From positions 2,542,001 to 2,606,000 of the forward strand of contig NC_010334.1 in NCBI RefSeq assembly GCF_000019185.1: a stretch of DNA of 64,000 bases, given 5' to 3'. Origin of the DNA: Shewanella halifaxensis HAW-EB4 (GTDB taxonomy: Bacteria > Pseudomonadota > Gammaproteobacteria > Enterobacterales > Shewanellaceae). The notes beneath the pieces are model-generated. The model was not told the origin of the DNA. It was given only the letters and a program-made list of their open reading frames with translations, and made no database searches. Numbering within the stretch: position 1 is the stretch's first letter; every line of letters starts with the position of its first letter. Below, piece after piece: positions 33,344 through 42,702 of the stretch. The translations under genes and the position numbers were made by a program.

Positions 33344-34870
33344 CTAGAACGCCCACTTAACGTTTAGACCAATATTATCTCTATCACTTAAGGTACGCTC
33401 TTTATACGCTTCATCTACATCAGGATTACCATAATAACCAACGTAGTCTAACGAGGTTTGGATCCCGGTAGGATTATGGGTAAAGCTTATACCGACGCGT
33501 GCTCGGTTATCCCCTTGACCACCCACACCGCCAGTTATAACACGTCCACTTAACTGATTACTGTAGGCTAACGGTATGCTCATGTCCCAACTTTCGAAAA
33601 TACCTGGATAAGACAGGGTTAAGCTCGCTGCAATCGCTAAACTATGATCGTCATAATAAAGCTCGTTAGTATCTGGCGTCCCGGGAATACCGATATTTCG
33701 CGCATCAACGTCAAGGATATCAACATAACTCGCTTCAATGGTGAGGTTTGTTGCATCGGCTATTGAAGTTCGGCCAAAGTTAACAATCGCATTTAAGTTA
33801 GCTTGTAAAATTTCTGCTTTACTCGGTTGAACCAAGTCAAAAGCGGTGACCAATGCTGGCGCACCATCTTTATAAGTTACCTCTGCACCAATTGACGCAG
33901 GTCCCGTGCTTGTTGATAGCGTTGCGCCGTAAAGCGCTATGTTGTCAAAATAACGTATATTATACGCACCAGCAGGGAACTGGCCGGCATTCGCCATGAT
34001 ATCTATTTCAACCATTGGAATACGGTCGTTATAGTTCAGGTAATACAAACCAAGCTCAGTGACATCGGTAATACGGTAACGAGAACCCACTCCCCATTGA
34101 CTGGTTTCATCCGGCTTTATATCAGGCCCACGTGGGCCGAAGGCACATGTACCATCCGGTAAGGCTTGTAAACAGTACGCACCATAACCTACAGCTTGAC
34201 TGGTACTAAAAAACGTACCGGGTGAGGGGACGATTGTTTCTTCCCAGTTAAACTGCCAGTGAGCCATAACGGACCAATTATTGGTTAATTCGGCTTGTAC
34301 TGACACTTGTTGCTCAGGCAGAAGTATATCTTTTACTTCTGTGCCAGGAACATAACTCTTAATTGCATCTGATGGGCCCTGTGCAAGTGAAATACTCGGG
34401 AAAAATAACGCTTCGCCCCAAGCTACGACTTGCTGGCCTACACGTAGATCTAAATAGCCTTCATCACCAAAAGCAAAAGCGGTATAAGCATATAAGTCGA
34501 GTAAGCGTGTGTAACCACCATGCCATTTTTGGGCTTCGCTACTAAATTCATCACTCTGATAGACTTCATCATAGAAGGTGCTTCCTGATACCACTAAACC
34601 GCTATTACCCCATCTAAGATGACTCTCTAGCAATAGATATAAGCCGTTACCAATTAGATCGTGTTTCTCAAAGTGAGCGTCGCCATCACTCGCTGCTGCT
34701 AATATTGGATCAGGATCGTCTAAACGCATGCCTACACTGTAAGTTAATGTGCCTTTCCAATCTAGCGTCACATCATCCCCAAGATTAATCGTTTCTGCGC
34801 TATAAGCTTCACTGCTAAGGCATATGCCTAATATAGCTAATGCTAAGGTATTTCGTTTAAAATTTTGCAA
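33344..34870 (-). CDS. DUF1302-family outer-membrane protein
   Basis: 508 residues with a Sec signal peptide (MQNFKRNTLALAILGICLSS, cleavage after about residue 24). Alternating amphipathic strands and many aromatic residues end in WAF, as expected for a beta-barrel. The features match DUF1302 (RVGQQVVAWGEALFFP near 140-155). These proteins are nearly always encoded with a DUF1329 partner, as here 26 bases upstream, and often next to genes for hydrophobic substrates such as steroids. Uptake of steroid across the outer membrane is the likely role but is inferred. Minus-strand operon, divergent from ipdF. Confidence 0.82.
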   Translation of the reverse strand: MQNFKRNTLALAILGICLSSEAYSAETINLGDDVTLDWKGTLTYSVGMRLDDPDPILAAASDGDAHFEKHDLIGNGLYLLLESHLRWGNSGLVVSGSTFYDEVYQSDEFSSEAQKWHGGYTRLLDLYAYTAFAFGDEGYLDLRVGQQVVAWGEALFFPSISLAQGPSDAIKSYVPGTEVKDILLPEQQVSVQAELTNNWSVMAHWQFNWEETIVPSPGTFFSTSQAVGYGAYCLQALPDGTCAFGPRGPDIKPDETSQWGVGSRYRITDVTELGLYYLNYNDRIPMVEIDIMANAGQFPAGAYNIRYFDNIALYGATLSTSTGPASIGAEVTYKDGAPALVTAFDLVQPSKAEILQANLNAIVNFGRTSIADATNLTIEASYVDILDVDARNIGIPGTPDTNELYYDDHSLAIAASLTLSYPGIFESWDMSIPLAYSNQLSGRVITGGVGGQGDNRARVGISFTHNPTGIQTSLDYVGYYGNPDVDEAYKERTLSDRDNIGLNVKWAF

Positions 34871-34896
34871 ACTATCTCTCCCTAGATATTTTTGTT

Positions 34897-36282
34897 TTAA
34901 TGACTCAAACGACGTAGTGCAGCAGGCGTGAAGTTACTTGAAGTAAAATTGCCTTTATTAAGAACAGGACCTTTGTCTTGCTCTTGAAATAGGTTGTAAC
35001 CTACGTAGCCGCCGCTAGTCAGATCATGATAAAAGCTACTACCTGGTTCAAACGCTTGGGTATCAAAGGCGTAGTAATAATTTACAAAAGCGTGTTGCAC
35101 CAATTCATCGCGGGTATCGTAATAATCAGCGACAATTGCATGCCAATTATCCTCATCTAGATACATGGTTCGTCGACCATATTTATGACGATAATCTTCT
35201 TTTAACTTTCCCTCTAAAACCCATACTCGGCGTAACTCATAGCGCATGTATTCCGGGTTTGCATGGTTCACTTGCAATAGCGAATCATATTTAACATCGC
35301 CTTTATTTACCTTGTAGGTGTTAACTGGGATAAAAATTTCTTTGCGTTCGCCTAGCGTCCAGTTATAGCGTTCTGGAGATCCATTCATTAGGCGATCTGA
35401 ATCGATAGTGAGTTTACCTGAAGAGGCACTTAGTGGTGTATCGAAGCCATATTCTGGCAGTTGTCGTACGCGTCGTGTTCCAGGGTTATAGTTCCATGCT
35501 AATCGCTTACCCTGAGCATAGTTATTAGGCTCAGACACTACCGTCGCGCTACCTTTAGTTCGGGTTGGGAGGATGTTAATCGCGATACCATAAGCTTGAA
35601 CTTTACCTAAGCTTTCACCCAATTGCTCTGGTACCGTACCTGTAAAGATCCCGTATGAGCGAGTACGTCCCCATGCAATGACACCATCAGAGCTCACATC
35701 TGCAATATCTCTTGTAGTGTCAAATGTATACGCACGATATGCATAGTTGTTATTGGCTAAAGCTTGTAATGGTTGGTTCATATCAGGGATAGGAAACGGA
35801 ACACCACCTTGATAGCCAGTAAACCCAAGACCGTCATCGACAAGCTTTGCTTCAACAGCATTTCGCTTTACTACTTCACAGGAAGCGTCTGGGTATCTAA
35901 AGTCACGTCGGCCAGTATAAACAGGCATTTTAAACGTATCAGGATATTGCTCGAACATCGCTTTTTGGCCAACGGTCAGTTGAGTTGCATATTCCTTCCA
36001 GTTTTTGCCATCAATGGTATAAACAGGTTTATCGTCTGCGTATGGATCGACAAGATGTTGGCCGACACTTAATTCATATTCAACTCCAGGCGGTTTTCCT
36101 AACCATTTACCTGAGTATGCAGGGATAGTACCTGCAGAATTACCTGCTGATATAGCGCCTACACAAGTTAACTCATTACCTAACTTGGCGACTTTCTCCA
36201 CGGAGGCACTTGCAAAAGACAAGTGTGATTGAACGATTAACAAACTGATCACTATTGGTGGTAACAGATTCTTTTTTAGCAT
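34897..36282 (-). CDS. DUF1329-family exported protein
   Basis: 461 residues with a signal peptide (LLPPIVISLLIVQSHLSFASA). The mature part begins VEKVAKLGNELTCVGAISAG, then GTIPAYSGKWLG, typical of DUF1329. It ends in motifs rich in Tyr and Trp (YRHKYGRRTMYLDEDNWHAI). The family has a LolA-like fold and is thought to sit at the outer membrane with DUF1302. It is first in a two-gene operon and shares its promoter region with the divergent ipdF operon, where operator copy D lies. Confidence 0.84.
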   Translation of the reverse strand: MLKKNLLPPIVISLLIVQSHLSFASASVEKVAKLGNELTCVGAISAGNSAGTIPAYSGKWLGKPPGVEYELSVGQHLVDPYADDKPVYTIDGKNWKEYATQLTVGQKAMFEQYPDTFKMPVYTGRRDFRYPDASCEVVKRNAVEAKLVDDGLGFTGYQGGVPFPIPDMNQPLQALANNNYAYRAYTFDTTRDIADVSSDGVIAWGRTRSYGIFTGTVPEQLGESLGKVQAYGIAINILPTRTKGSATVVSEPNNYAQGKRLAWNYNPGTRRVRQLPEYGFDTPLSASSGKLTIDSDRLMNGSPERYNWTLGERKEIFIPVNTYKVNKGDVKYDSLLQVNHANPEYMRYELRRVWVLEGKLKEDYRHKYGRRTMYLDEDNWHAIVADYYDTRDELVQHAFVNYYYAFDTQAFEPGSSFYHDLTSGGYVGYNLFQEQDKGPVLNKGNFTSSNFTPAALRRLSH

Positions 36283-36677
36283 CTTTATTCCTCGAGTTAC
36301 TGTTCAAATTGCTACAAGGTCTTGTTGATTAACTCATTATTTTTTCGTTTTAAGATGTATCACGCACATCGATTATTTTGTAAAAAAAACAGATGAGAAT
36401 CGTCTATAGGGACTAGTGCCAATGGGGGCGATAACTGTCGAGGGGGTGTGATTAACTGTGTATTATTGCTGTATATTTATTCATTTATTGATGATTCGTA
36501 ATGTTTTATCCGCTAAATACAGCTCCGTTTTACTTTGATCTTCCTGCCGCTAGTTTTTTTAGTCCACTTTGACGATGAATTAACTTCTCTGGATCTGCTT
36601 AATGATGATTATCGGGTCATTGTTAAAATGATTTTGCTCAACATTTGTATGGCAATTTAACTATCGAGAGGAAGAAT
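36283..36677. promoter_or_regulatory. Divergent promoter region, DUF1329 / ipdF
   Basis: 395 bases without a gene. The region is AT-rich and contains operator-like copy D. One motif could control both the transport pair and the ipdF operon. No other strong element was recognised. Confidence 0.5.
36560..36577 (+). promoter_or_regulatory. Candidate operator, copy D (ipdF operon)
   Basis: TAGTCCACTTTGACGATG lies 100 bases before the ipdF ATG. It keeps the GTC-N6-GAC core and the flanking TA and GATG of copies A-C. A TTGACG falls inside it, but no matching -10 was found. Confidence 0.55.
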
Positions 36678-37463
36678 ATGAAACAAGCACCTGAATATGT
36701 CTGTGGACATGGTCTGTTAAAAGGTAAGTCTGTTTTGATCACCGCTGCAGCAGGCGCGGGGATCGGTTTTGCTGCCGCTCGACGAGCCGCAGAGGAAGGG
36801 TGCCGAGCATTAATGATTTCAGATATTCATCCTAGACGGCTTGATGAAGCTGTAACTCGTTTACGTGTTGAAACCGGCTTAGAGCATATATACGGCCAAC
36901 TGTGTAATGTTACTGATCAGCAAGATGTGACGACATTGATTGAACAAGCGGAATTAAAACTTGCTGGTGTTGATGTATTGATTAATAACGCGGGTTTAGG
37001 TGGTCAAAAGAATGTTGTCGATATGACAGACAAAGAATGGTCAACCGTTCTTGATATTACTTTGACAGGCACCTTTAGGATGATCCGCGAGATCTTACCG
37101 CACATGCAGGCTCGTGGCAGTGGCGTTATTGTTAATAATGCATCGGTACTTGGCTGGCGCGCACAAAAAGAGCAGGCGCATTATGCCGCCGCAAAAGCGG
37201 GGGTTATGGCCTTAACTCGCTGTAGTGCTTTAGAAGCCGCTGAGCATGGTGTTCGAATTAATGCGGTGTCACCCTCAATCGCGTTACATGACTTTTTAAA
37301 GAAAGCATCCAGTGAAGAATTACTCAACCAACTTGCAAGTAAAGAAGCATTTGGGCGCGCAGCCGAAGTATGGGAAGTGGCAAATGTAATGATGTTTCTT
37401 GCTAGTGATTACTCATCATATATGGCAGGAGAAGTGATCTCTGTCAGCTCACAGCAGGCTTAG
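36678..37463 (+). CDS. ipdF: IpdF-like SDR, hydroxy-HIP-CoA dehydrogenase
   Basis: About 261 residues. Its N terminus (GHGLLKGKSVLITAAAGAGIG) and core (GVIVNNASVLGWRAQKEQ, HYAAAKAGVMALTRCSALEAA, NAVSPSIALHDFL) strongly resemble mycobacterial IpdF (Rv3559c). IpdF oxidises the 5-hydroxyl of 5-OH-HIP-CoA. The ATG at 36678 has GAGAGGAAG 6 bases upstream and is preferred to an upstream in-frame start at 36645. It is first of a five-gene run to 41747. Confidence 0.86.
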   Translation: MKQAPEYVCGHGLLKGKSVLITAAAGAGIGFAAARRAAEEGCRALMISDIHPRRLDEAVTRLRVETGLEHIYGQLCNVTDQQDVTTLIEQAELKLAGVDVLINNAGLGGQKNVVDMTDKEWSTVLDITLTGTFRMIREILPHMQARGSGVIVNNASVLGWRAQKEQAHYAAAKAGVMALTRCSALEAAEHGVRINAVSPSIALHDFLKKASSEELLNQLASKEAFGRAAEVWEVANVMMFLASDYSSYMAGEVISVSSQQA

Positions 37464-37471
37464 GAGTGACT

Positions 37472-37957
37472 ATGGCTAATATTGAAATATTAAGTGCAGA
37501 GCAATTGTTGAGCGCTGCAAACTTAGATCTGGGTCATTCTGATTGGTTAACCATTTCTCAAGAAAGAATAAACCTTTTTGCCGAATCTACCGGCGATCAT
37601 CAATGGATCCACGTTGACCCTGAACGCGCTGCTAAAGGGCCTTTTGGCACTTGCATTGCTCATGGCTATCTTAGTCTTTCTCTGGTGAATATGTTTCTAC
37701 CACAATTAGTTAATGTGAGAAACATCAGTATGGGAGTCAACTATGGCTGCGATAAAGTTCGCTTTCCTGCCGTAGTACCTGTCGGCAGCAAGATACGTGG
37801 TCAAGGACAAATCATCGACGCCGTAAACAAAGGGGCGTTTATCCAAGCAACTATTCGAGTCACCATTGAAATTGAAGGCTCTGAACGACCAGCCTGTGTC
37901 GTTGACACCATAAGTTGCTACACCTTTGAAACGCCAAGTTCAAACTCTACTAAGTAA
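37472..37957 (+). CDS. MaoC-family (R)-specific enoyl-CoA hydratase
   Basis: About 161 residues, a single hot-dog domain with the hydratase motif FAESTGDHQWIHVDPERAAKGPFG (Asp and His dyad) and the substrate-binding GVNYGCDKVRFPAVVPVGS. ATG 37472 lies 5 bases after AGGAG; the GTG at 37466 is too close to it. It is 8 bases downstream of ipdF and upstream of a thiolase, so it probably supplies a hydration step in side-chain or HIP beta-oxidation. Confidence 0.85.
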   Translation: MANIEILSAEQLLSAANLDLGHSDWLTISQERINLFAESTGDHQWIHVDPERAAKGPFGTCIAHGYLSLSLVNMFLPQLVNVRNISMGVNYGCDKVRFPAVVPVGSKIRGQGQIIDAVNKGAFIQATIRVTIEIEGSERPACVVDTISCYTFETPSSNSTK

Positions 37958-37969
37958 AGGAATTTTAAG

Positions 37970-39175
37970 ATGACCGAAGCAGTGATCGTCTCCGTCGCAC
38001 GTACAGCATTAAGCAAATCTTTCCGTGGCGCATTCAATGATACTGAAGCCCCAGTTCTTGGCGGGCATGTTGTAAAGTCCGTCGTTGAGCGTGCAGGTAT
38101 TGACCCCGCCTCTATCGATGATGTGATTATGGGCGCTGCGGCGCAGCAGGGAACTCAGTCTTACAATATTGGCAGACTTTCGGCTTATACCGCAGGCTTA
38201 CCGGATACGGTTTCAGGCATGGCATTAGATCGTATGTGTGCATCAGGTCTTATGAGTATCGGTATTGCAGCAAAATCGATTATGACCGATGAGATGAGCA
38301 CCGTAGTTGCCGGTGGTGTTGAGTCATTATCGTTAACTCAAAATAAGTATAAGAATACTTATCGAGCACAATCTCAAGCCGCTATCGCTGCAATGCCAAG
38401 TGCCTATATCCAAATGATCGAAACAGCCGAAATTGTCGCCGAGCGGTATGGCATTTCTCGTCAGGCACAAGATGAGTATTCTTTGCTAAGCCAACAACGT
38501 ACTGCTAATGCACAACAAGCAGGCTACTTTAATGATGAAATAGTGCCGCTTACCGTTCAGCAACTGACCTTTGATGAGAATCGCCAACCCGCCGGTCATA
38601 AAGAAACGATTGCGTTGCAAGATGACTGTAACAGGCCACAAACAACGCTAGACAGTTTGTCTAATCTTGCTCCTGTTTGGAAAGGTGGCGAGTGGACTAG
38701 CGAAGGCCGCAATGTTACCGCGGGCAATGCATCGCAGTTTGCAGATGGAGCCGCGGCAAGTTTATTAATGAGCAAAACCGAAGCGCAAAAGCTTGGCATT
38801 GTCCCTTTAGGCACCTACAAAGGTCTTGCCGTTGCGGGGTGTGCCCCTGAGGAGATGGGTATTGGGCCTGTACTGGCGATCCCAAAACTATTAAAGCGTT
38901 TTGGCCTAAGTGTTGATGATATCGGGCTGTGGGAAATTAATGAAGCTTTTGCTAGCCAAGTTGTCTACTGCCAACAAAAACTAGAAATCCCCGCTGAACG
39001 ATTAAATGTCAATGGAGGCGCTATCTCCATTGGTCATCCATTTGGTATGTCAGGCGCACGTATGGTGGGTCATGCACTGATTGAAGGTAGACGTCGTGGT
39101 GTTAAATATGTCGTTGTTGCAATGTGCATTGGCGGCGGTATGGGCGCCGCAGGGCTATTTGAAGTCAATCACTAA
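37970..39175 (+). CDS. Acetyl-CoA acetyltransferase-type thiolase
   Basis: 401-residue degradative thiolase with Cys90 in MALDRMCASGLMS, VVAGGVESLSL, WEINEAFASQV, His in NGGAISIGHPFGMSGARM and Cys in VVAMCIGGGMGAAGLFE. It is distinct from the FadA6-like thiolase at 25116. Between a MaoC hydratase and an enoyl-CoA hydratase it could serve side-chain beta-oxidation (FadA5-like) or thiolysis of the remaining HIP acyl chain. AAAGGAATTTTAAG precedes the ATG. Confidence 0.87.
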   Translation: MTEAVIVSVARTALSKSFRGAFNDTEAPVLGGHVVKSVVERAGIDPASIDDVIMGAAAQQGTQSYNIGRLSAYTAGLPDTVSGMALDRMCASGLMSIGIAAKSIMTDEMSTVVAGGVESLSLTQNKYKNTYRAQSQAAIAAMPSAYIQMIETAEIVAERYGISRQAQDEYSLLSQQRTANAQQAGYFNDEIVPLTVQQLTFDENRQPAGHKETIALQDDCNRPQTTLDSLSNLAPVWKGGEWTSEGRNVTAGNASQFADGAAASLLMSKTEAQKLGIVPLGTYKGLAVAGCAPEEMGIGPVLAIPKLLKRFGLSVDDIGLWEINEAFASQVVYCQQKLEIPAERLNVNGGAISIGHPFGMSGARMVGHALIEGRRRGVKYVVVAMCIGGGMGAAGLFEVNH

Positions 39176-39188
39176 TTAGGAGACAGTT

Positions 39189-40037
39189 ATGTCAGTTATT
39201 TTAGAAAAAGCACAGAAACTGTTTTTATCAGACAACGATGCCAAGGTGCAAACTGGACATGAGTTTGAAACGGTTAACTATTTAGTTAACGGCAAAATCG
39301 GCATTATCGAACTTAATCGACCCGACAAGTTGAATGCATTCAACCAAACGATGCGTAGCGAGCTGCAAGCCGCCATAGAGATGGCAGATAATAATGATGA
39401 TTTAAGAGTCATTATTATTCGTGGTGCTGGTGATCATTTCTCTTCAGGTGCGGACTTGAAAGAGCTAGTTAGTGCAAAACACGGTATAGAGGCACAGCTA
39501 CTCAATGAATATAAGCCGTTTTTGTCACGCATAGCTCAATCTAAAAAGATCTACATGGCTGTTGTACAAGGTGCAGCGGCAGGGATCGGCGGGTCGTTAG
39601 CCCTAAATTGTGATTTGGTAGTAATGGCTGAGGATGCGTGCTTATTTCAAGCGTTTGCGGCAATAGGCCTGGTACCTGACGGTGGTGCGAGTTGGCATCT
39701 AGTGAATAAGTTAGGCTACAAGAAAGCATTTGAATTATGTGTTGAAGCCGACAAGCTGACCGCACAAGAGTGCCAAACCGCTGGATTAGTGAATCGCATT
39801 TCAGATCAAGCCTCTTTACAAGATGATGCTTTTGCATGGGCAACAAAATTAGCCAGTGGTGCACCGCTATCCCAACAATATTTAAAGCGTTTATTACAGC
39901 AAGCGCAAAGAGCTAGCTTGCATGACACGATTCGTCAGGAAGCGTTATATCAACAATTCTGCTTTAACAGTGAGGATTTTAAAGAAGGTGTCAATGCCTT
40001 CTTTGACAAACGCGACGCGAGTTTCACTGGCAAGTAA
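39189..40037 (+). CDS. Enoyl-CoA hydratase/isomerase family protein
   Basis: 282 residues. The core starts after about 28 residues (KIGIIELNRPDKLNAFNQTM). It has GDHFSSGADLKEL and the second oxyanion segment VQGAAAGIGGSLALNCD, with IGLVPDGGASWHL. It ends with FFDKRDASFTGK, typical of ECH proteins. TAGGAGAC precedes the ATG, 13 bases after the thiolase. It probably acts as a hydratase or isomerase in steroid acyl-CoA beta-oxidation. Confidence 0.85.
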   Translation: MSVILEKAQKLFLSDNDAKVQTGHEFETVNYLVNGKIGIIELNRPDKLNAFNQTMRSELQAAIEMADNNDDLRVIIIRGAGDHFSSGADLKELVSAKHGIEAQLLNEYKPFLSRIAQSKKIYMAVVQGAAAGIGGSLALNCDLVVMAEDACLFQAFAAIGLVPDGGASWHLVNKLGYKKAFELCVEADKLTAQECQTAGLVNRISDQASLQDDAFAWATKLASGAPLSQQYLKRLLQQAQRASLHDTIRQEALYQQFCFNSEDFKEGVNAFFDKRDASFTGK

Positions 40038-40088
40038 CTAGTTTATGAATCAAATGGATAATTAGCGCTGTTTTTAAGGACGTTATTG

Positions 40089-41747
40089 ATGAGCGAAGTA
40101 ATACGGGAAGTAATGGAGTTTGATGTTGTGATTGTCGGGGCTGGTCCGTCAGGGCTGTCTGCCGCCTGTAGACTCATGCAGCTAAGCAAAGAGAATAACC
40201 AGCAAATTTCTGTTTGTGTCGTCGAAAAAGGTTCTGAAATCGGTGCGCATATCCTATCTGGCGCCATTATCGAACCTCGCGCAATGAATGAATTGTTTCC
40301 CGATTGGCAAGCGCAAGGCGCTCCGCTAACCACTGGCGTAGCTAAAGACACATTATTGTTTTTGTCTGATGAAAATAAGTCTATTACTTTGCCTCATGCC
40401 GCTATTCCCAAGCCACTTCATAATCAGGGAAATTATATCGCTAGCTTAGGTAATGTTTGCCGTTGGTTGGCAGAACAAGCTGAGGCACTAGGGGTCGAGG
40501 TATTCCCCGGTTTTGCAGCCGCTGAAGTTCTTTACCATGATGATGGAACCGTTAAAGGTATAGCAACAGGGGATATGGGAATAGGTAAAGACGGCCAACC
40601 CAATTCCCAATATATGCAAGGAATGGAACTGCACGCCAAATACACCTTATTCGGCGAGGGCTGCCGAGGTCATCTAGGAAAAGAACTCATAAACAAGTTT
40701 GGCTTAGCCGATGAAAGTGATGCCCAGCACTATGGACTGGGAATGAAAGAGATCTGGGACATTAGTCCAGAACTGCACTCTCCGGGGTTAGTTGTCCATG
40801 GCTTTGGCTGGCCCCTAGATAAAAATGCCAGCGGCGGATTTTTCTTATACCACACCGATAATAATCAGGCTGTTGTAGGTTTAATTGTCGATCTCAATTA
40901 TAGCAATACGCATTTAAGTCCATTTGATGAATTCCAGCGCTTAAAGCATCACCCTGAATTGGCGCAGTATTTAAAAGATGGGAAAAGAATATCCTATGGC
41001 GCAAGGGCAATTGCCAAAGGTGGACTCAATGCTTTACCTGTCATGAGCTTTGCTGGAGGCATGTTGTTAGGCTGTGATGCTGGAACCTTAAATGTTGCAA
41101 AAATTAAGGGTACCCACACAGCGATGAAGTCGGGAATGTTGGCAGCAGAAACTATTTTTGATGTGCTAGGTAACGAACTTGACTCAGAGTCTGCCGAGTC
41201 ACTATTTGAATCTAAGTTCAAACAGTCTTGGCTTTATGAAGAGCTATATAGCAGTCGAAATTTTGGTCCAGCTTTACACAAATTCGGCACTCTTGCCGGA
41301 GGGGGCTTTAATTATATTGATCAAAACTGGTTTGCTGGAAAGTTACCGCTCTCACTACGGGATAATATCGAGGACCATAGTTGTCTTCTTCCTACAGCCA
41401 AGTCTAAGCCCATCATGTACCCCAAGCCTGACGGCGTTTTAAGTTTTGATAAGCTATCTTCGGTGTTTCTGTCCAATACAAACCATGAAGAAGATCAGCC
41501 TTGTCATTTAACCCTTCTTGACCATTCGATCCCGTCAAAATTTACAATTCCTTTATATGATGAGCCCGCGACTCGATATTGCCCTGCTGGAGTTTACGAA
41601 TTAGTTGATGAAGGCGAAGAAACAAGACTGCAAATTAATGCTCAAAACTGTTTACATTGTAAAACCTGTGACATCAAAGAGCCGTCGCAAAACATCAGGT
41701 GGACGGTTCCAGAGGGGGGAGGCGGACCAAACTATCCAAATATGTAA
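40089..41747 (+). CDS. Electron-transfer flavoprotein:ubiquinone oxidoreductase (ETF-QO)
   Basis: About 552 residues: FAD-binding DVVIVGAGPSGLSAA, GAHILSGAIIEPRAMNEL typical of ETF-QO, a quinone/membrane-binding middle part, and a C-terminal 4Fe-4S domain (CPAGVYEL, then NCLHCKTCDIKEPSQNI). The protein ends GGGGPNYPNM as family members do. It accepts electrons from ETF and reduces ubiquinone at the inner membrane. The start is ATG 40089 (AAGGACG upstream) rather than TTG 40086. Placement here suggests a copy devoted to the many ACADs of this cluster. ETF itself is not encoded in the window. Confidence 0.92.
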   Translation: MSEVIREVMEFDVVIVGAGPSGLSAACRLMQLSKENNQQISVCVVEKGSEIGAHILSGAIIEPRAMNELFPDWQAQGAPLTTGVAKDTLLFLSDENKSITLPHAAIPKPLHNQGNYIASLGNVCRWLAEQAEALGVEVFPGFAAAEVLYHDDGTVKGIATGDMGIGKDGQPNSQYMQGMELHAKYTLFGEGCRGHLGKELINKFGLADESDAQHYGLGMKEIWDISPELHSPGLVVHGFGWPLDKNASGGFFLYHTDNNQAVVGLIVDLNYSNTHLSPFDEFQRLKHHPELAQYLKDGKRISYGARAIAKGGLNALPVMSFAGGMLLGCDAGTLNVAKIKGTHTAMKSGMLAAETIFDVLGNELDSESAESLFESKFKQSWLYEELYSSRNFGPALHKFGTLAGGGFNYIDQNWFAGKLPLSLRDNIEDHSCLLPTAKSKPIMYPKPDGVLSFDKLSSVFLSNTNHEEDQPCHLTLLDHSIPSKFTIPLYDEPATRYCPAGVYELVDEGEETRLQINAQNCLHCKTCDIKEPSQNIRWTVPEGGGGPNYPNM

Positions 41748-41881
41748 TTAACAAGATGTAATGATTTTAAGAAACCATAAATTATCAACGGTTTCTAGAT
41801 CATAGGATATTAATTCATCTTGTAATCTTGAGATCCCAATTGGAATGAAATCCCCCTAATTAGTTATTTTGCGAGGAAGAT

Positions 41882-42646
41882 ATGAGTGAACGCTTAGCAG
41901 GAAAAGTCGCTTTAATTACAGGTGCAGCCCGAGGTGTTGGTTTAGCAACGGCAAAGTTAATGGCAAAGGAGGGAGCACAAGTTATTTTCACTGATATAAA
42001 TGCTGAACAAGGACAAGAGATAGCAAATAGTATCAGCAGTAATGCGCTTTTTTTAGAGCATGACGTTACCAAAGAGGCTGATTGGTCATCAATACTGACT
42101 CATATTAAATCAAAATATGGCCAGCTAAATATATTAGTCAATAACGCGGCAATCTTACAACTAGGTGATATAAAAGAAGAAACCTTAGCAGGATGGCAAA
42201 AAGTGCACCGCGTCAATTCAGACAGTGTTTTTCTTGGGATCCATTATGCATTGCCACTAATGGAAGAAAGTGGCGGTGGGTCAATTGTTAATATGTCATC
42301 TTCTTCGGCGATTTTTGGTATGCCACATTTTGCAGCCTATGGTGCAAGTAAGGCTGCAATACGCGGCTTATCTCAAAGTGTTGCAGTTTATTGTTCACAA
42401 ACCAAAAATAACGTTAGATGCAACACCTTGCATCCTGATTCAATTATGACACCCATGGTAATGGAGATGAGTGCGCAAGCAGGTGACCGCAGCCTAGCAG
42501 AGCCTGAACGTGCAAAAGCTTATCTTTGTCAGCCTGAAGACGTTGCTAATACTATTTTATTTTTAGCTTCTGATGAATCAAAACATATTAATGGTGCCGC
42601 TATTGCGCTAGACGGTGGAGCGACAGTGACTCCACCTTATCTCTAA
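41882..42646 (+). CDS. SDR oxidoreductase, probable 3-hydroxysteroid dehydrogenase
   Basis: 254-residue classical SDR: TGAARGVGLATAKLM, FTDIN with Asp for NAD, NNAAILQLGD, the Ser in MSSSSAI, Tyr-Lys in AYGASKAAIRGLSQ, and LDGGATVTPPYL at the end. It resembles the 3alpha/20beta- and 3beta-hydroxysteroid dehydrogenase group. GCGAGGAAGAT lies before the ATG. Being next to a ketosteroid isomerase, it would make a 3-keto-delta5 steroid that the isomerase converts to delta4. The substrate stereochemistry is not readable. Confidence 0.8.
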   Translation: MSERLAGKVALITGAARGVGLATAKLMAKEGAQVIFTDINAEQGQEIANSISSNALFLEHDVTKEADWSSILTHIKSKYGQLNILVNNAAILQLGDIKEETLAGWQKVHRVNSDSVFLGIHYALPLMEESGGGSIVNMSSSSAIFGMPHFAAYGASKAAIRGLSQSVAVYCSQTKNNVRCNTLHPDSIMTPMVMEMSAQAGDRSLAEPERAKAYLCQPEDVANTILFLASDESKHINGAAIALDGGATVTPPYL

Positions 42647-42702
42647 GTTTCTTCGTTTTAGTTACTTAATCAAAAAGAATAATCAATAAAAGAGTAATCA
42701 AT

